A DNA stretch of 23,119 nt from CAIVAT01 sp964355945 (GTDB taxonomy: Bacteria; Bacteroidota; Bacteroidia; Bacteroidales; FEN-979): the NCBI GenBank assembly GCA_964355945.1, contig CAYHGE010000059.1, forward strand, positions 1 to 23,119. Reading direction: 5' to 3'. Shown piece after piece: positions 1 through 7,206 of the stretch (the stretch's first letter is position 1; each line of letters starts with the position of its first letter). The notes under the pieces are model-generated. The model saw nothing but the letters and a program-made list of their open reading frames with translations. It had not been told where the DNA came from and did no database searches. Made by a program: the position numbers and the translations under genes.

Positions 1-6
1 TTTCAC

Positions 7-954
7 CTAATTGATCAGCACCTTCTCTGCATTCAGGATGGTATCGAGGATCGGGCCGAGTACCTGCGGAACACAGCGGAGTGAGTAATACTCCTGTACT
101 TTGTGTGTAAACACCTCCACCTCTTCAGTTTTCCCGTTGTACAAATGGTCTGCCCTGCGCCGGATAAGTTTGCTGTCGACCAGGATCGAACGCATCATCC
201 GTGCCACCTGGTTCTGCCCGTAATGTGTCTTTACCTTGTTCAGCCCGTCGGAGAAATGGTCGTCATACGACTCCACAATCTCATTGATCATGGAAGAGGC
301 AAGCACAGCCCAGTCGAGCAGGTTTTTCGCATGCACGATGTTGATCATGCCGATACCGGTCATGGCTGCTGTGCCATTGATAAGTGCCAGCCCTTCCCGG
401 ATGTGCATTTTAACAGGGGTGAGTTTTTCAGTTTTGAAAACATCCCTGGTGCTCTGCAATTTGCCCTGATACCAGATCTCGCCTTCGCCAATAAGGTTTA
501 AGGCCAGGTGGGCCAGCTGAACAAGATCACCACTGGCACCCACACCGCCATGTTCGGGGATGTGTGGATTTATATTTCTGTTTATCAGCTCTTTAAGTAA
601 TTCCAGTACTTCGATATGAATACCCGACTTAGCCTGCAGGAAGGTATTCAGCCTGGCCAGCATGGTTGCCTTTGCATAAATTTCGGGAAGGGGAGTGCCA
701 CAGCCGGAGCTGTGGCTTCGGATCAGGTTATACTGGAGCTGAAGTTCGTTATTTCCATCTATTTTATATTGAGCCATCGGCCCGAGGCCGGTGTTGATTC
801 CATAAATTATCTTTCCTTTGGCAAATGATTTGAGAAACTGGTAGTTTGCCTTCACCTTTTCCACCGCCTGAGGGTCGAGTTCAATCTTTTCATCCAGGAA
901 AAGAACCTTGTAGAAATCGTCGGGGGTAAGTTGCTGTATTCCTACGCTTATCAT
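7..954 (-). pseudogene. Tyrosine/histidine ammonia-lyase family protein, interrupted by an in-frame amber codon
   Basis: MIO-dependent aromatic amino acid ammonia-lyase, a family that eliminates ammonia from Tyr, Phe or His. Visible signature: YGINTGLGP at residues 51-59 with the catalytic Tyr, RSHSSG at 79-84 (substrate-selectivity region), the MIO-forming Ala-Ser-Gly at 140-142 in GVGASGDLVQLAHL, ALINGT further on, and YYSLRCVPQVLGP near the end. The wording is very close to what I recall of the Flavobacterium johnsoniae tyrosine ammonia-lyase linked to flexirubin-type pigments, so Tyr to p-coumarate is my preferred role; histidine lyase is the alternative. Family members are about 500 residues; this frame stops at 315 with TAG at 9-7, exactly where the family has the conserved Glu before the NSxNDNP motif. 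One G-to-T change (GAG to TAG) would explain it, and the frame stays open to the window edge. It is therefore a nonsense allele, a sequencing error or a split gene. Its own -7 box lies at 1013-1006. Confidence 0.8.
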
Positions 955-1005
955 TGTTTTCAGTCGTTTTACATGCCTGAATTTTACCTCAGGAAATCAA
1001 ATTTG

Positions 1006-1013
1006 CAAAGGTA
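1006..1013 (-). promoter_or_regulatory. -7 box of the ammonia-lyase promoter
   Basis: Read on the minus strand this is TACCTTTG, a perfect match to the Bacteroidota -7 consensus TAnnTTTG, 52 bases ahead of the ATG. No TTG at the usual -33 distance is obvious. It is the left half of an imperfect inverted repeat whose right half is the tRNA promoter. Confidence 0.55.
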
Positions 1014-1035
1014 TAACTTATTTTGAAAAAAGTAT

Positions 1036-1043
1036 TATCTTTG
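1036..1043 (+). promoter_or_regulatory. -7 box of the tRNA-Arg promoter
   Basis: TATCTTTG matches TAnnTTTG and is followed by GCACC, a very common start context for Bacteroidota stable RNA genes. Expected transcription start is near 1050, about 80 bases before the mature tRNA. The -33 element is not clear; the nearest TTTG is at 1022-1025, closer than usual. Confidence 0.55.
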
Positions 1044-1092
1044 CACCCTCAAAACGAATAGCGACTGACGGGTGATTCAATGCAACACCCTC

Positions 1093-1122
1093 AATCGTAA
1101 ATCGTAAATCGTTTAATCGTAA
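1093..1122 (+). repeat. Four tandem copies of a 7-8 base unit (AATCGTAA) ahead of the tRNA
   Basis: Copies begin at 1093, 1100, 1107 and 1115; the third reads AATCGTTT. They lie in the predicted 5' leader of the tRNA transcript. Such short tandem repeats can vary in copy number between strains. Confidence 0.6.
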
Positions 1123-1131
1123 ATAAACATT

Positions 1132-1205
1132 GGCCCCATAGCTCAACTGAATAGAGTAGCTGACTACGGATCAGCAGGTTGGGGGTTTGAATCCCTCTGG
1201 GGTCA
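1132..1205 (+). tRNA. tRNA-Arg(ACG)
   Basis: A full cloverleaf can be drawn. The acceptor arm is 1132-1138 with 1198-1204 (one G-U pair). The D stem is GCTC with GAGT. The anticodon stem is GCTGA 1159-1163 with TCAGC 1171-1175, around the loop CTACGGA with anticodon ACG at 1166-1168. The variable region is AGGTT, and the T arm is GGGGG with CCCTC around TTTGAAT. The discriminator is A1205. CCA is not encoded. It reads CGU (and CGC/CGA if A34 is modified to inosine). The gene is followed directly by a strong terminator. Confidence 0.95.
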
Positions 1206-1213
1206 CTGAAAAT

Positions 1214-1250
1214 AAGCCACTTACAAGTAAAATTGGGGTGGCTTTTTTCT
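1214..1250 (+). terminator. Rho-independent terminator of tRNA-Arg
   Basis: Perfect 7-bp stem AAGCCAC (1214-1220) with GTGGCTT (1238-1244), a 17-base loop, then a T-rich tail to 1250. It sits 9 bases after the tRNA. Confidence 0.75.
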
Positions 1251-1396
1251 TTTGCACCAACAAGGGTACCAACAACTGACATTTGTAAATAGCTGTTTTT
1301 CTTGTGGGTATCTTTTACAGTATTTTTGATAATGGCTAATATGAGGTGTCAAGACCACTACCTGTAAGTCTGAATTTTATTTACCCATTATGTTGT

Positions 1397-1421
1397 AAAA
1401 AAAGCCGGTGTTACCCGGCTT
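1397..1421 (-). terminator. Rho-independent terminator of the small membrane protein gene
   Basis: On the minus strand, 7-bp stem AAGCCGG/CCGGCTT (1421-1415 with 1408-1402) and a 6-base loop, followed by an uninterrupted T run (1403-1397). It lies just past the stop codon at 1428. Confidence 0.75.
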
Positions 1422-1427
1422 AATGAT

Positions 1428-1631
1428 TTACTTTGATTGTTTCGGCTCACCTGATTCACCGGTTAGGTGCTTAAGGATTAACTGCTGATTGTTCAACTGC
1501 TTTGTGAGTAGGTCAATCATTGCATTAATTTTGAAGTACCAGAGAACTACTCCCCGCAATAAGAAAAAAAGACCAATAATTACTACAAGCATAATAACAA
1601 GCATTCCCAATGCTGATGATTCTGAGTACAT
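1428..1631 (-). CDS. Small single-pass membrane protein, unknown function
   Basis: 67 residues. Residues 8-30 form one hydrophobic segment (LGMLVIMLVVIIGLFFLLRG), followed by a polar, Gln/Lys-rich tail that could form a short helix (LLTKQLNNQQLILKHL). The layout resembles a small inner-membrane protein with a cytoplasmic tail. I do not recognise a family. The case for a real gene rests on the clean membrane segment plus a well-placed terminator immediately downstream; the start ATG at 1631 is the only one upstream of the membrane segment. It lies 62 bases downstream of the reductase gene on the same strand, but a weak terminator-like hairpin between them suggests separate transcription. Confidence 0.6.
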   Translation of the reverse strand: MYSESSALGMLVIMLVVIIGLFFLLRGVVLWYFKINAMIDLLTKQLNNQQLILKHLTGESGEPKQSK

Positions 1632-1665
1632 AGTTATGGGGTTTTAAGGTTTCTGTAAAAATAAT

Positions 1666-1690
1666 AAAAAAAACGGCTCAAAAATGGCCG
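1666..1690 (-). terminator. Weak terminator-like hairpin after the reductase gene
   Basis: On the minus strand, a 4-bp CGGC/GCCG stem (1690-1687 with 1677-1674) followed by eight T (1673-1666). The stem is short but the T run is clear and it starts 4 bases past the stop codon. Confidence 0.4.
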
Positions 1691-1693
1691 GTC

Positions 1694-2248
1694 TTATGTT
1701 ATGGGTTGTGTTTCTATTTTCCTGTCATAGGTCAGGTTTACAACTCCTGTTTCAAACTTTTCAACATTTGTTAGGTTCCAGGTTGTCCCTTTTGAGATGT
1801 TTGGAAATAACGAAATGCCTTCTCCAATCATGGCCGGAATAATTGTCAAAATCATTCGGTCTAACAAGTTGTTGTTAAGGAATGAAGCAAGCAGTTGTCC
1901 ACCGCCAATAAGCCAAATGTCTTTTGCACTTTTTTTCTGTAAGTCGTTTACAAAGGCAGTCAGGTCGGTCGTTACTGCAAATGTGTCAGTTGTTGTTGGC
2001 TTGAAGTCCTTGTCAGTTGTAAATACGTACGAGTTGATACCTTGATATGGCCAGTCCACACCAAAGCCGATAATTTCGTTGTAAGTATTCCTGCCCATAA
2101 TAGTTGTCCCAATCCTGCTTAAAAATTGTCCGTAACCGTGGTCAATTTGATTTGGGTTCGGAAGGGCGTAAAGCCAGTCTAAACTACCATCTTTTCGTGC
2201 AATTTTTCCGTCAATTGTTGTCGCTATATAAAGGGTCGTACAGCTCAT
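1694..2248 (-). CDS. Dihydrofolate-reductase/RibD C-terminal-like reductase
   Basis: 184 residues, the usual length of the stand-alone YyaP/YwjB-type proteins related to the RibD reductase domain, which have a DHFR fold and bind NAD(P)H. Seen in order: the N-terminal strand with DGKIA (13-17), MGRNTY at 51-56 (pyridine-nucleotide-binding turn), a Trp-rich loop, IWLIGGGQL at 111-119 (glycine-rich nucleotide-binding loop), then the strands ILTIIPAMIGEG. The true substrate of these stand-alone proteins is not known, and no folate or riboflavin genes lie nearby. The gene sits alone, with a palindrome-containing spacer upstream (2249-2427) and a small membrane protein downstream. It is A+T-richer in appearance than the GH13 gene beside it, so it may be an acquired gene. 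Confidence 0.85.
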   Translation of the reverse strand: MSCTTLYIATTIDGKIARKDGSLDWLYALPNPNQIDHGYGQFLSRIGTTIMGRNTYNEIIGFGVDWPYQGINSYVFTTDKDFKPTTTDTFAVTTDLTAFVNDLQKKSAKDIWLIGGGQLLASFLNNNLLDRMILTIIPAMIGEGISLFPNISKGTTWNLTNVEKFETGVVNLTYDRKIETQPIT

Positions 2249-2315
2249 TTTTTAAGTGTCTTGAAATTTTGTTTCTTATTCAACGGGTCTGTCTTTTAAC
2301 ATTGCCCATATCTGC

Positions 2316-2335
2316 TAACCGCCATATGGCGCCTG
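2316..2335. repeat. Palindrome CGCCATATGGCG in the spacer upstream of the reductase gene
   Basis: CGCCATATGGCG at 2320-2331 is a perfect 12-base palindrome. TAAC to its left and GTTA a few bases to its right (2335-2338) extend the symmetry imperfectly. It could be an operator or the folded end of an inserted cassette; nothing decides between these. Confidence 0.4.
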
Positions 2336-2427
2336 TTATGAACCATAGACGCTTCATTTTGGCGTAGAGTGTAAAAGTAAGGAAAAAAGGTCCAATTAAG
2401 GGTCTCTTAACGCTCCCTTTATGATTT

Positions 2428-3813
2428 TTAAAAATGCTTCGCGATCAGGTAACTGTATGGCTGTAACACCAACTCAGTAGTCATCGTGATATTTTCGCCG
2501 GTCATGGCATCTGTCCACATTGTATTCTGCAGCGGGGAAGGCAACGCAAAATTGATGACACTGTTCCGCAGGTTGGCAACGACCATGACTTTCTCACCCG
2601 CCAGTTCTTTGGTAAATGCACAGATGTCGGCATCGCCAAAAGAAGTTAACTGGCCCCGCCGCATTGCTGCACTGGTGCTTCTGAAAAGCAGGATCTTTTT
2701 ATATTCGGCCATGATGTCGGGGTTCAGGGTCCAGTCAATTTTTCTCCCGGTAAACGGAAAAACGATTTTGAATGGAGTTCCAACCTCCTGCCCGTTGTAC
2801 ACCATGGGCACCCCTTTCATGCAGGCGGTAACAACGAAAGCCGCCATGGAGCCCTGCCTGCCACCGAACAGGCTGAGCGGGGTACCGTCGGAACCATTCA
2901 CATCGTGGTTGGTGGTGTAACGCACCACCTGCTGGCCATTGGATGCATTGGCATATTCCGAGTTATTCATGTCGTTGATCAGCAGGGCAGAGGCATTGCT
3001 GCTGTATATATTTTTCAGCAGCCCGTAATAGCTGAAGCCAAAGATGTAATCAAATCCTGCAAGGAAATTGGAACTGCGTTTGCCTTCGGCCAGTATCAGC
3101 AGTTTGTGGGTTGAAATATGCCGGAGGGTGTCGATCGCCTGTTTCCAGAAATCGATTGGCGGACCGTCGGCATAGTCACAACGGAAACCGTCAACATTGG
3201 CTGCGAAGACCCAGTATTTCATATTCCAGATCATCTTCAGGCGCATGGCTGCGTTGGTGAAATCGAGCTGGGCAACATCGTTCCATCCCATTCCCGGCGG
3301 ACTGACGATATTCCCTGTGCCATTCTGCAGGTACCACTCTTTGTGGGTGGTGATCCATCCATTGTCCCAGGAGGTATGATTTGCCACCCAGTCGAGGATG
3401 ACACTCATATTCCTGCTGTGAGCGCCATCGACAAGGTTGCGTAAGTCGGCCAGGGTCCCGAATTCAGCATTCACGGAGGTGTAATTTTTTACGCAGTAGG
3501 GTGAGTTAAAAGCCTTTACCGAACCCACCGGGTAGATCGGCATGAGGTAGATAACATTCACTCCCAGCGCTTTTATTGAATCAAGCCGGGCAATAACGCC
3601 GTTAAAGTTGGCCTGCTGGCTGAAAGCCCGCATGTTTACCTGGTAAATGACGACATCTTCGCGGTCGGGAACATTGCCGAACGGTGCGCCATATTGCGAA
3701 GGGGTTGAATCGGTTACGGGCGGTTTAACAGGGTCGATGACCGGGGATGCCGGCTCTTTGCTGCAAGCCATGAGGAGCCACAGGGACAGTAGCAGAAAAA
3801 GATTACTTTTCAA
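2428..3813 (-). CDS. Secreted GH13 alpha-amylase-family lipoprotein
   Basis: A glycoside hydrolase family 13 enzyme acting on alpha-glucosidic bonds, outside the cytoplasm. Numbered from an upstream ATG at 3888, the four GH13 motifs are complete: DWVANH (166-171), GFRCD with nucleophile Asp238, the acid/base Glu268 in LILAEG, and TNHD with Asp329. A lipobox ending LLMAC puts the lipid on Cys42. I place the start at the TTG at 3813 (461 residues), not the ATG at 3888. A perfect -7 box (TACCTTTG, 3847-3840) lies between the two, so the ATG would be upstream of the mRNA start. The TTG gives a standard signal peptide (start KSNLFLLLSLWLLMAC), whereas the longer form has 25 uncharacteristic residues before it. 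Starch/maltodextrin is the likely substrate. No SusC/SusD pair is visible, so this is not a complete polysaccharide utilisation locus within the window. Confidence 0.88.
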   Translation of the reverse strand: MKSNLFLLLSLWLLMACSKEPASPVIDPVKPPVTDSTPSQYGAPFGNVPDREDVVIYQVNMRAFSQQANFNGVIARLDSIKALGVNVIYLMPIYPVGSVKAFNSPYCVKNYTSVNAEFGTLADLRNLVDGAHSRNMSVILDWVANHTSWDNGWITTHKEWYLQNGTGNIVSPPGMGWNDVAQLDFTNAAMRLKMIWNMKYWVFAANVDGFRCDYADGPPIDFWKQAIDTLRHISTHKLLILAEGKRSSNFLAGFDYIFGFSYYGLLKNIYSSNASALLINDMNNSEYANASNGQQVVRYTTNHDVNGSDGTPLSLFGGRQGSMAAFVVTACMKGVPMVYNGQEVGTPFKIVFPFTGRKIDWTLNPDIMAEYKKILLFRSTSAAMRRGQLTSFGDADICAFTKELAGEKVMVVANLRNSVINFALPSPLQNTMWTDAMTGENITMTTELVLQPYSYLIAKHF

Positions 3814-3839
3814 GGGTGGGGGATTAATACGATGGATGG

Positions 3840-3847
3840 CAAAGGTA
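3840..3847 (-). promoter_or_regulatory. -7 box of the GH13 promoter
   Basis: TACCTTTG on the minus strand fits TAnnTTTG exactly. Expected start of transcription is near 3833, about 20 bases before the TTG at 3813. This placement decides the start codon chosen for the GH13 gene. Confidence 0.55.
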
Positions 3848-3904
3848 GGATTAAAACCAAACCCTCCGGGATAGATTAATACTCCCAAATTTCAGGACAG
3901 TTTG

Positions 3905-3928
3905 TTAAGATTTATAGGCAAATCTTAA
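3905..3928. promoter_or_regulatory. Perfect 9-bp inverted repeat upstream of the GH13 gene (possible operator)
   Basis: TTAAGATTT (3905-3913) and AAATCTTAA (3920-3928) are exact inverted repeats around a 6-base centre. The site lies about 60 bases upstream of the GH13 -7 box. A regulator-binding site is my inference. A terminator is less likely because neither side has a T run. Confidence 0.4.
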
Positions 3929-4020
3929 TTTATTGATTGAGATCATCCCAGTGGATAATATTTGATGGACCTTTGAATCTAAATGACTCTTCCCCGGCCC
4001 TTCAAGGCTACTCTTTCTAC

Positions 4021-4074
4021 ACATCTTTTTTTATTACACAGAGGTACACGAAGAAGACACAGAGTGCCACGGAG
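4021..4074 (+). repeat. Solo end of the CACnnAG heptamer repeat family
   Basis: ACATC followed by seven T and ATTA, then four heptamers CACAGAG (4037), CACGAAG (4047), CACAGAG (4058) and CACGGAG (4068), spaced 10, 11 and 10 bases. The outer part, ACATC-T(6-7)-ATTACA, recurs on the minus strand at 9016-9000, the right end of the element at 8806-9016. The ABC-2 permease remnant begins shortly after it, which suggests that the repeat marks a rearrangement point. Confidence 0.6.
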
Positions 4075-4142
4075 AGGGCTGTCAACATAGGTTTTTTGTA
4101 AATATTAATGAAGTTGCAAACCAATCAAAAAAGCAGCTTATT

Positions 4143-4511
4143 ATGTTAACAACACGGATAAAAAAACTATTTTCTCATCGGAAAGTCACCTTTATTCTGG
4201 GCAAACTGATTCCGTTCTGGCTCATCGGAATTTTTATTTTCTCCCTTGGTTTGTTTGTTGTGGCACGAGGTGTTTATGGCCTTGTTCCTGTTGGTTCTCT
4301 GTGGGTACTTTATTGCTTCCTGTCTGTTTATCTCGTGGCCATTCTGGGTTTTGGACTGCTCATGTCAACCTATTCCTCGACACAGCAGCAGGCTATGTCG
4401 CTCTCTTTTTTCTTCATCATGATCTTTCTTCTCATGAGCGGTCTTTTCACTGCCATTGAAAGCATGCCGGTCCCTGCATCTGACTGCTTTGATTTCATGA
4501 ATGGGATATGA
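4143..4511 (+). pseudogene. Remnant of an ABC-2 type permease
   Basis: From about residue 18 (ILGKLIPFWLIGI) to AIESMP near residue 108 this reads like the middle of an ABC-2 family membrane permease: the typical GKLIPF start of a membrane segment, then three further hydrophobic segments with the family's STYSSTQQQAMSLSFF and MSGLFTAIESMP wording. A complete permease has about 370 residues. Here roughly the first 230 are missing and the last 50 or so are cut by a TGA after FMNGI. The first residues (TTRIKKLFSHRK) do not fit the family, so the homology begins inside the frame. No ATP-binding partner gene is next to it. I read it as a decayed fragment left by rearrangement beside the repeat at 4021-4074; a working short protein is unlikely. 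Confidence 0.65.
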
Positions 4512-4523
4512 CTGTGAGGTTGG

Positions 4524-5804
4524 TTATTTTGAACCGGTCATGATACCGTATTTTTCACCCATTAGTATATGCTGATACGATTGGCCGTTACCCCCACCAG
4601 CAGGTTCCAGGACAAATCCGGCTTTCTGTTGAAATATCATGACAATATCGGAACCTCCAAAAAGGAAGCATCCCATCATATCACCCTTCTTTACGATGGT
4701 ACCTGTGTGAAGATTATCCTCAAATTTTATCGAGCATATCTGCGACATGCCAATGGGAAGTATGGCCACCAAACCGAAATCTTCGGTATCAAGAATAATA
4801 CAGCCTCTTGTTTCAATCGATTGCCAGCCGGGAACTGTGGGATCAAACATGTATCGTTGGATTGTCGAATCCCAGGTAATAATCCCGCCAACGGCGTCCT
4901 GTTCCGCAATGTTTCTGATTTCCCTGATAATCCCGCTTACCGGAAAATGGAAACGATGATAGTCCTGCACATCGAGAAAGGTGTGGGTCATGATCCCGCT
5001 TGCAAAATCATTTTTATATTGACTGTCATCTCCGATTAGTTTCACGATGGAGGTTAATGTGCCTGATTTGATCGACACCCCTTTTTTCAGAACTATGTTT
5101 GAGTTACCATCTATCTGCCATACTCCCTGAGGTATTGCATCCGCCGGGGATGTAATAACAGAGCTGTCTGCAGGCGAAGTTACCGGACGTTTATCCGGTG
5201 AAACAAGATATCTTGAGAAAAACTGGTTAAACGATTTCCAATTGGAAGGATCTTCATACCAACCGGCCGATAAACCAAATTTATCATCAGTCCTGGCCAA
5301 TTGATAATAGGCATCATTCCAGGAATTCGGTGTGTCCAGATAAAGACCCCATGCTTTATTGAAACTTACCAGCCAGTCGCTGTAGGGCTTGATATATTGA
5401 AGGGAATTGTTATACAATCCCTGTCCCTCCAGTTCCGTAAGCGGTTGGTCATTGATGAAATAGAAATAGTTTAAACTCTGATCTATTTTATCATATAATG
5501 TTGAATACGGCGTAGTTGGAAGGATGCTCCAGGGCATGCAGGTTTCTGCCCATGTAACAAATTGATAATATTCAGACAGTGTTTGTGCTGGATTTGTTTT
5601 TTTATCAGGATTGACGGTTTTTGCCTGAGCTATGGATTTGATTAACAGTGACTTTATAGTCGGATTGCTTTCTACAATGTTAATCAACTCTTTGGTTTTA
5701 TTCCCATAATTTGGGGTGCTGGAGGAATCATCGCGTTTACAGGATAGCTGAATTGCTGTAAAGCCTAAACAACATAAAAAGAAAAAAAGGCTGATCTTTT
5801 TCAT
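4524..5804 (-). CDS. Lipoprotein with phosphatidylserine-decarboxylase-like domain
   Basis: 426 residues. Signal peptide and lipobox (lipid on Cys22, in AIQLSC) put it in the envelope, unlike ordinary PSD, a membrane enzyme facing the cytoplasm. Residues about 80-210 match the helical PSD-associated domain of the large fungal/bacterial PSD-like proteins (WKSFNQFFSRYL, then KRPV). The C-terminal half carries the three PSD hallmarks: SPAD (Asp213, matching the triad Asp), DYHRFHFP at 281-288 (triad His286), and FGGSD at 382-386, where Ser385 is the self-cleaving, pyruvoyl-forming serine of the usual GGST/LGST. The Thr after that Ser is Asp here. So the catalytic triad is present and auto-cleavage to a pyruvoyl enzyme is plausible, but the substrate is open: it could be a decarboxylase of a secreted amino-acid-linked compound. 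It stands alone, divergent from the AI-2E gene. Confidence 0.8.
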   Translation of the reverse strand: MKKISLFFFLCCLGFTAIQLSCKRDDSSSTPNYGNKTKELINIVESNPTIKSLLIKSIAQAKTVNPDKKTNPAQTLSEYYQFVTWAETCMPWSILPTTPYSTLYDKIDQSLNYFYFINDQPLTELEGQGLYNNSLQYIKPYSDWLVSFNKAWGLYLDTPNSWNDAYYQLARTDDKFGLSAGWYEDPSNWKSFNQFFSRYLVSPDKRPVTSPADSSVITSPADAIPQGVWQIDGNSNIVLKKGVSIKSGTLTSIVKLIGDDSQYKNDFASGIMTHTFLDVQDYHRFHFPVSGIIREIRNIAEQDAVGGIITWDSTIQRYMFDPTVPGWQSIETRGCIILDTEDFGLVAILPIGMSQICSIKFEDNLHTGTIVKKGDMMGCFLFGGSDIVMIFQQKAGFVLEPAGGGNGQSYQHILMGEKYGIMTGSK

Positions 5805-6144
5805 AATGTATAATTTTACGTTAGTAAAAGGAAGATAGTGAGATAGTTAAGTTGTTGATGTTTAATTACATTGAGAGCTGCCGGGCAACAAACAAGCTTT
5901 TTCATGCGTAAATATACACTAAAATGACTTAAAAATGATTCGTTGAACAAAAGAAAATACCATTTTAAACAGATTCAAAACCCAAATTATCAGGACGTAA
6001 GAACTTTAACATGTACTATTTCCCTGGTTAATTTTGAATCATAAATAAATACATATTCAAAGGTATTGTCCTGTAATCTATATTTATTTAACTTTGACCG
6101 ATACATAATGTAACAAAAACCATTACTAACAAATCAGCCAACCG
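5805..6144. other. A+T-rich divergent intergenic region
   Basis: 340 bases between divergent genes. The right part holds the promoter of the AI-2E gene (6066-6096). I see no open frame, no stable hairpin and no -7 consensus for the leftward PSD-like gene in the remainder. Confidence 0.6.
6066..6096 (+). promoter_or_regulatory. Promoter of the AI-2E transporter gene
   Basis: TTG at 6066-6068, 20 bases, then TAACTTTG at 6089-6096, a full match to the Bacteroidota -33/-7 pattern. Expected start near 6103, giving a 40-base leader. The same 20-base spacing recurs ahead of the T9SS substrate gene and of the 75-residue-repeat gene. Confidence 0.65.
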
Positions 6145-7206
6145 ATGAACAATCCATCGCATACTTCAGTTTACGACATCACAATCAGGATGTTTATACT
6201 TATTCTGATTGTTGGCTGGTGCCTCATGATCATGTACCCATTTGTCAGTATCATATTATGGAGCATGGTCCTTGCACTTGCCCTTTATCCTCTTCATAAA
6301 AGCATGTCAGACCGGATGGGAGGAAAACCCAAACTGGCCTCGGCCATCATCATCATCATGGCCCTGGTCATTATAATACTTCCCACCTGGTTGCTGATCG
6401 GTTCTCTATTCGATGAAGTGAAAGTTCTCAAAATGAGTTATGATAGCGGAACACTGGCTATTCCTCCGCCTTCAGAACAAGTTAAAGAGTGGCCTCTTGT
6501 AGGAGGAAAACTGTATGATTTCTGGCTGGATGCCTCTAACGACCTTGGAAAGATTGTTGTCAAGTACCAGGACCAGCTTTTACAGGTTGGCAGTACGGTA
6601 GGGAAGGGGATATTAAGTGCTTTGGGTGGCTTAATTCAGATTATGGTGGCGCTTTTCATTGCAACAGTACTTCTCGCAATTGGTGGCACAGGTGAAGAGA
6701 TACGCAAGTTTTTCAGGAAGCTGGCAGGCGAAAAGGGTGATGAATTTGCCGATATGACGGTAAAAACAGTCGCCAGTGTTGTAAAAGGGGTTATTGGTGT
6801 CGCCTTCATCCTTGCACTTCTGAACGGAATCATTTTCTTGCTGGCAGGAGTCCCTTACGCAGGAATATGGACACTGCTTGCCTTTGTTCTGGCTGTTTTA
6901 CAGATGCCTTTGATTTTCATTACCCTTCCTATTATAATTTATTTGTTCGCAGAGCGGGAACTCATGACAGCGATCATCTGGGCTGTATTAATATTTGTGG
7001 CAGGCTTGTCCGACAATATTCTCAAGCCCATTTTACTTGGGAAGGGTGCGCCTGTTCCCATGCTTGTGATATTCATTGGTGTGATCGGTGGTTTCGTATT
7101 ATCCGGGTTTATCGGGCTCTTTACCGGGGCAATCGTGATGTCATTGGGTTATAAGTTATTTGTGGGTTGGATAGATTCTGATGACAAGGTTCCTGACTCT
7201 AAATGA
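6145..7206 (+). CDS. AI-2E family transporter
   Basis: 353 residues, standard length for the AI-2E/PerM/UPF0118 family of integral membrane proteins. Members include the proposed autoinducer-2 exporter TqsA and a Na+(Li+)/H+ antiporter, so the substrate cannot be read from sequence. Layout fits: two close hydrophobic segments at about 13-50, a third at 60-86, a soluble stretch at about 90-145, then a C-terminal membrane bundle with about five further segments (150-175 and 212-345). Family wording is present: VPYAGIWTLLAFVLAVLQMP, then DNILKPILLGKGAPVPMLV and the glycine-rich FIGVIGGFVLSGFIGLFTG. The ATG at 6145 is 49 bases after the -7 box. It appears to be monocistronic, and I see no adjacent regulator or quorum-sensing gene. 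Confidence 0.9.
   Translation: MNNPSHTSVYDITIRMFILILIVGWCLMIMYPFVSIILWSMVLALALYPLHKSMSDRMGGKPKLASAIIIIMALVIIILPTWLLIGSLFDEVKVLKMSYDSGTLAIPPPSEQVKEWPLVGGKLYDFWLDASNDLGKIVVKYQDQLLQVGSTVGKGILSALGGLIQIMVALFIATVLLAIGGTGEEIRKFFRKLAGEKGDEFADMTVKTVASVVKGVIGVAFILALLNGIIFLLAGVPYAGIWTLLAFVLAVLQMPLIFITLPIIIYLFAERELMTAIIWAVLIFVAGLSDNILKPILLGKGAPVPMLVIFIGVIGGFVLSGFIGLFTGAIVMSLGYKLFVGWIDSDDKVPDSK

Noticed and set aside
7..9. Pyrrolysine or recoded amber readthrough in the ammonia-lyase
   Set aside because: HU in the same window ends normally at TAG, and no recoding signal is visible; a nonsense change or error is simpler.
1091..1282. 63-residue open frame on the minus strand
   Set aside because: It lies antisense across the whole tRNA-Arg gene; such frames are a known artefact of reading tRNA genes backwards.
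1180..1300. Integration site (att) at the 3' end of tRNA-Arg
   Set aside because: I found no second copy of the tRNA 3' end in the window and no integrase gene; the downstream hairpin is explained as a terminator.
2316..2345. Integron attC site upstream of the reductase gene
   Set aside because: The required core GTTRRRY/RYYYAAC pair is not met (GTTAGCA fails), and no integrase is present.
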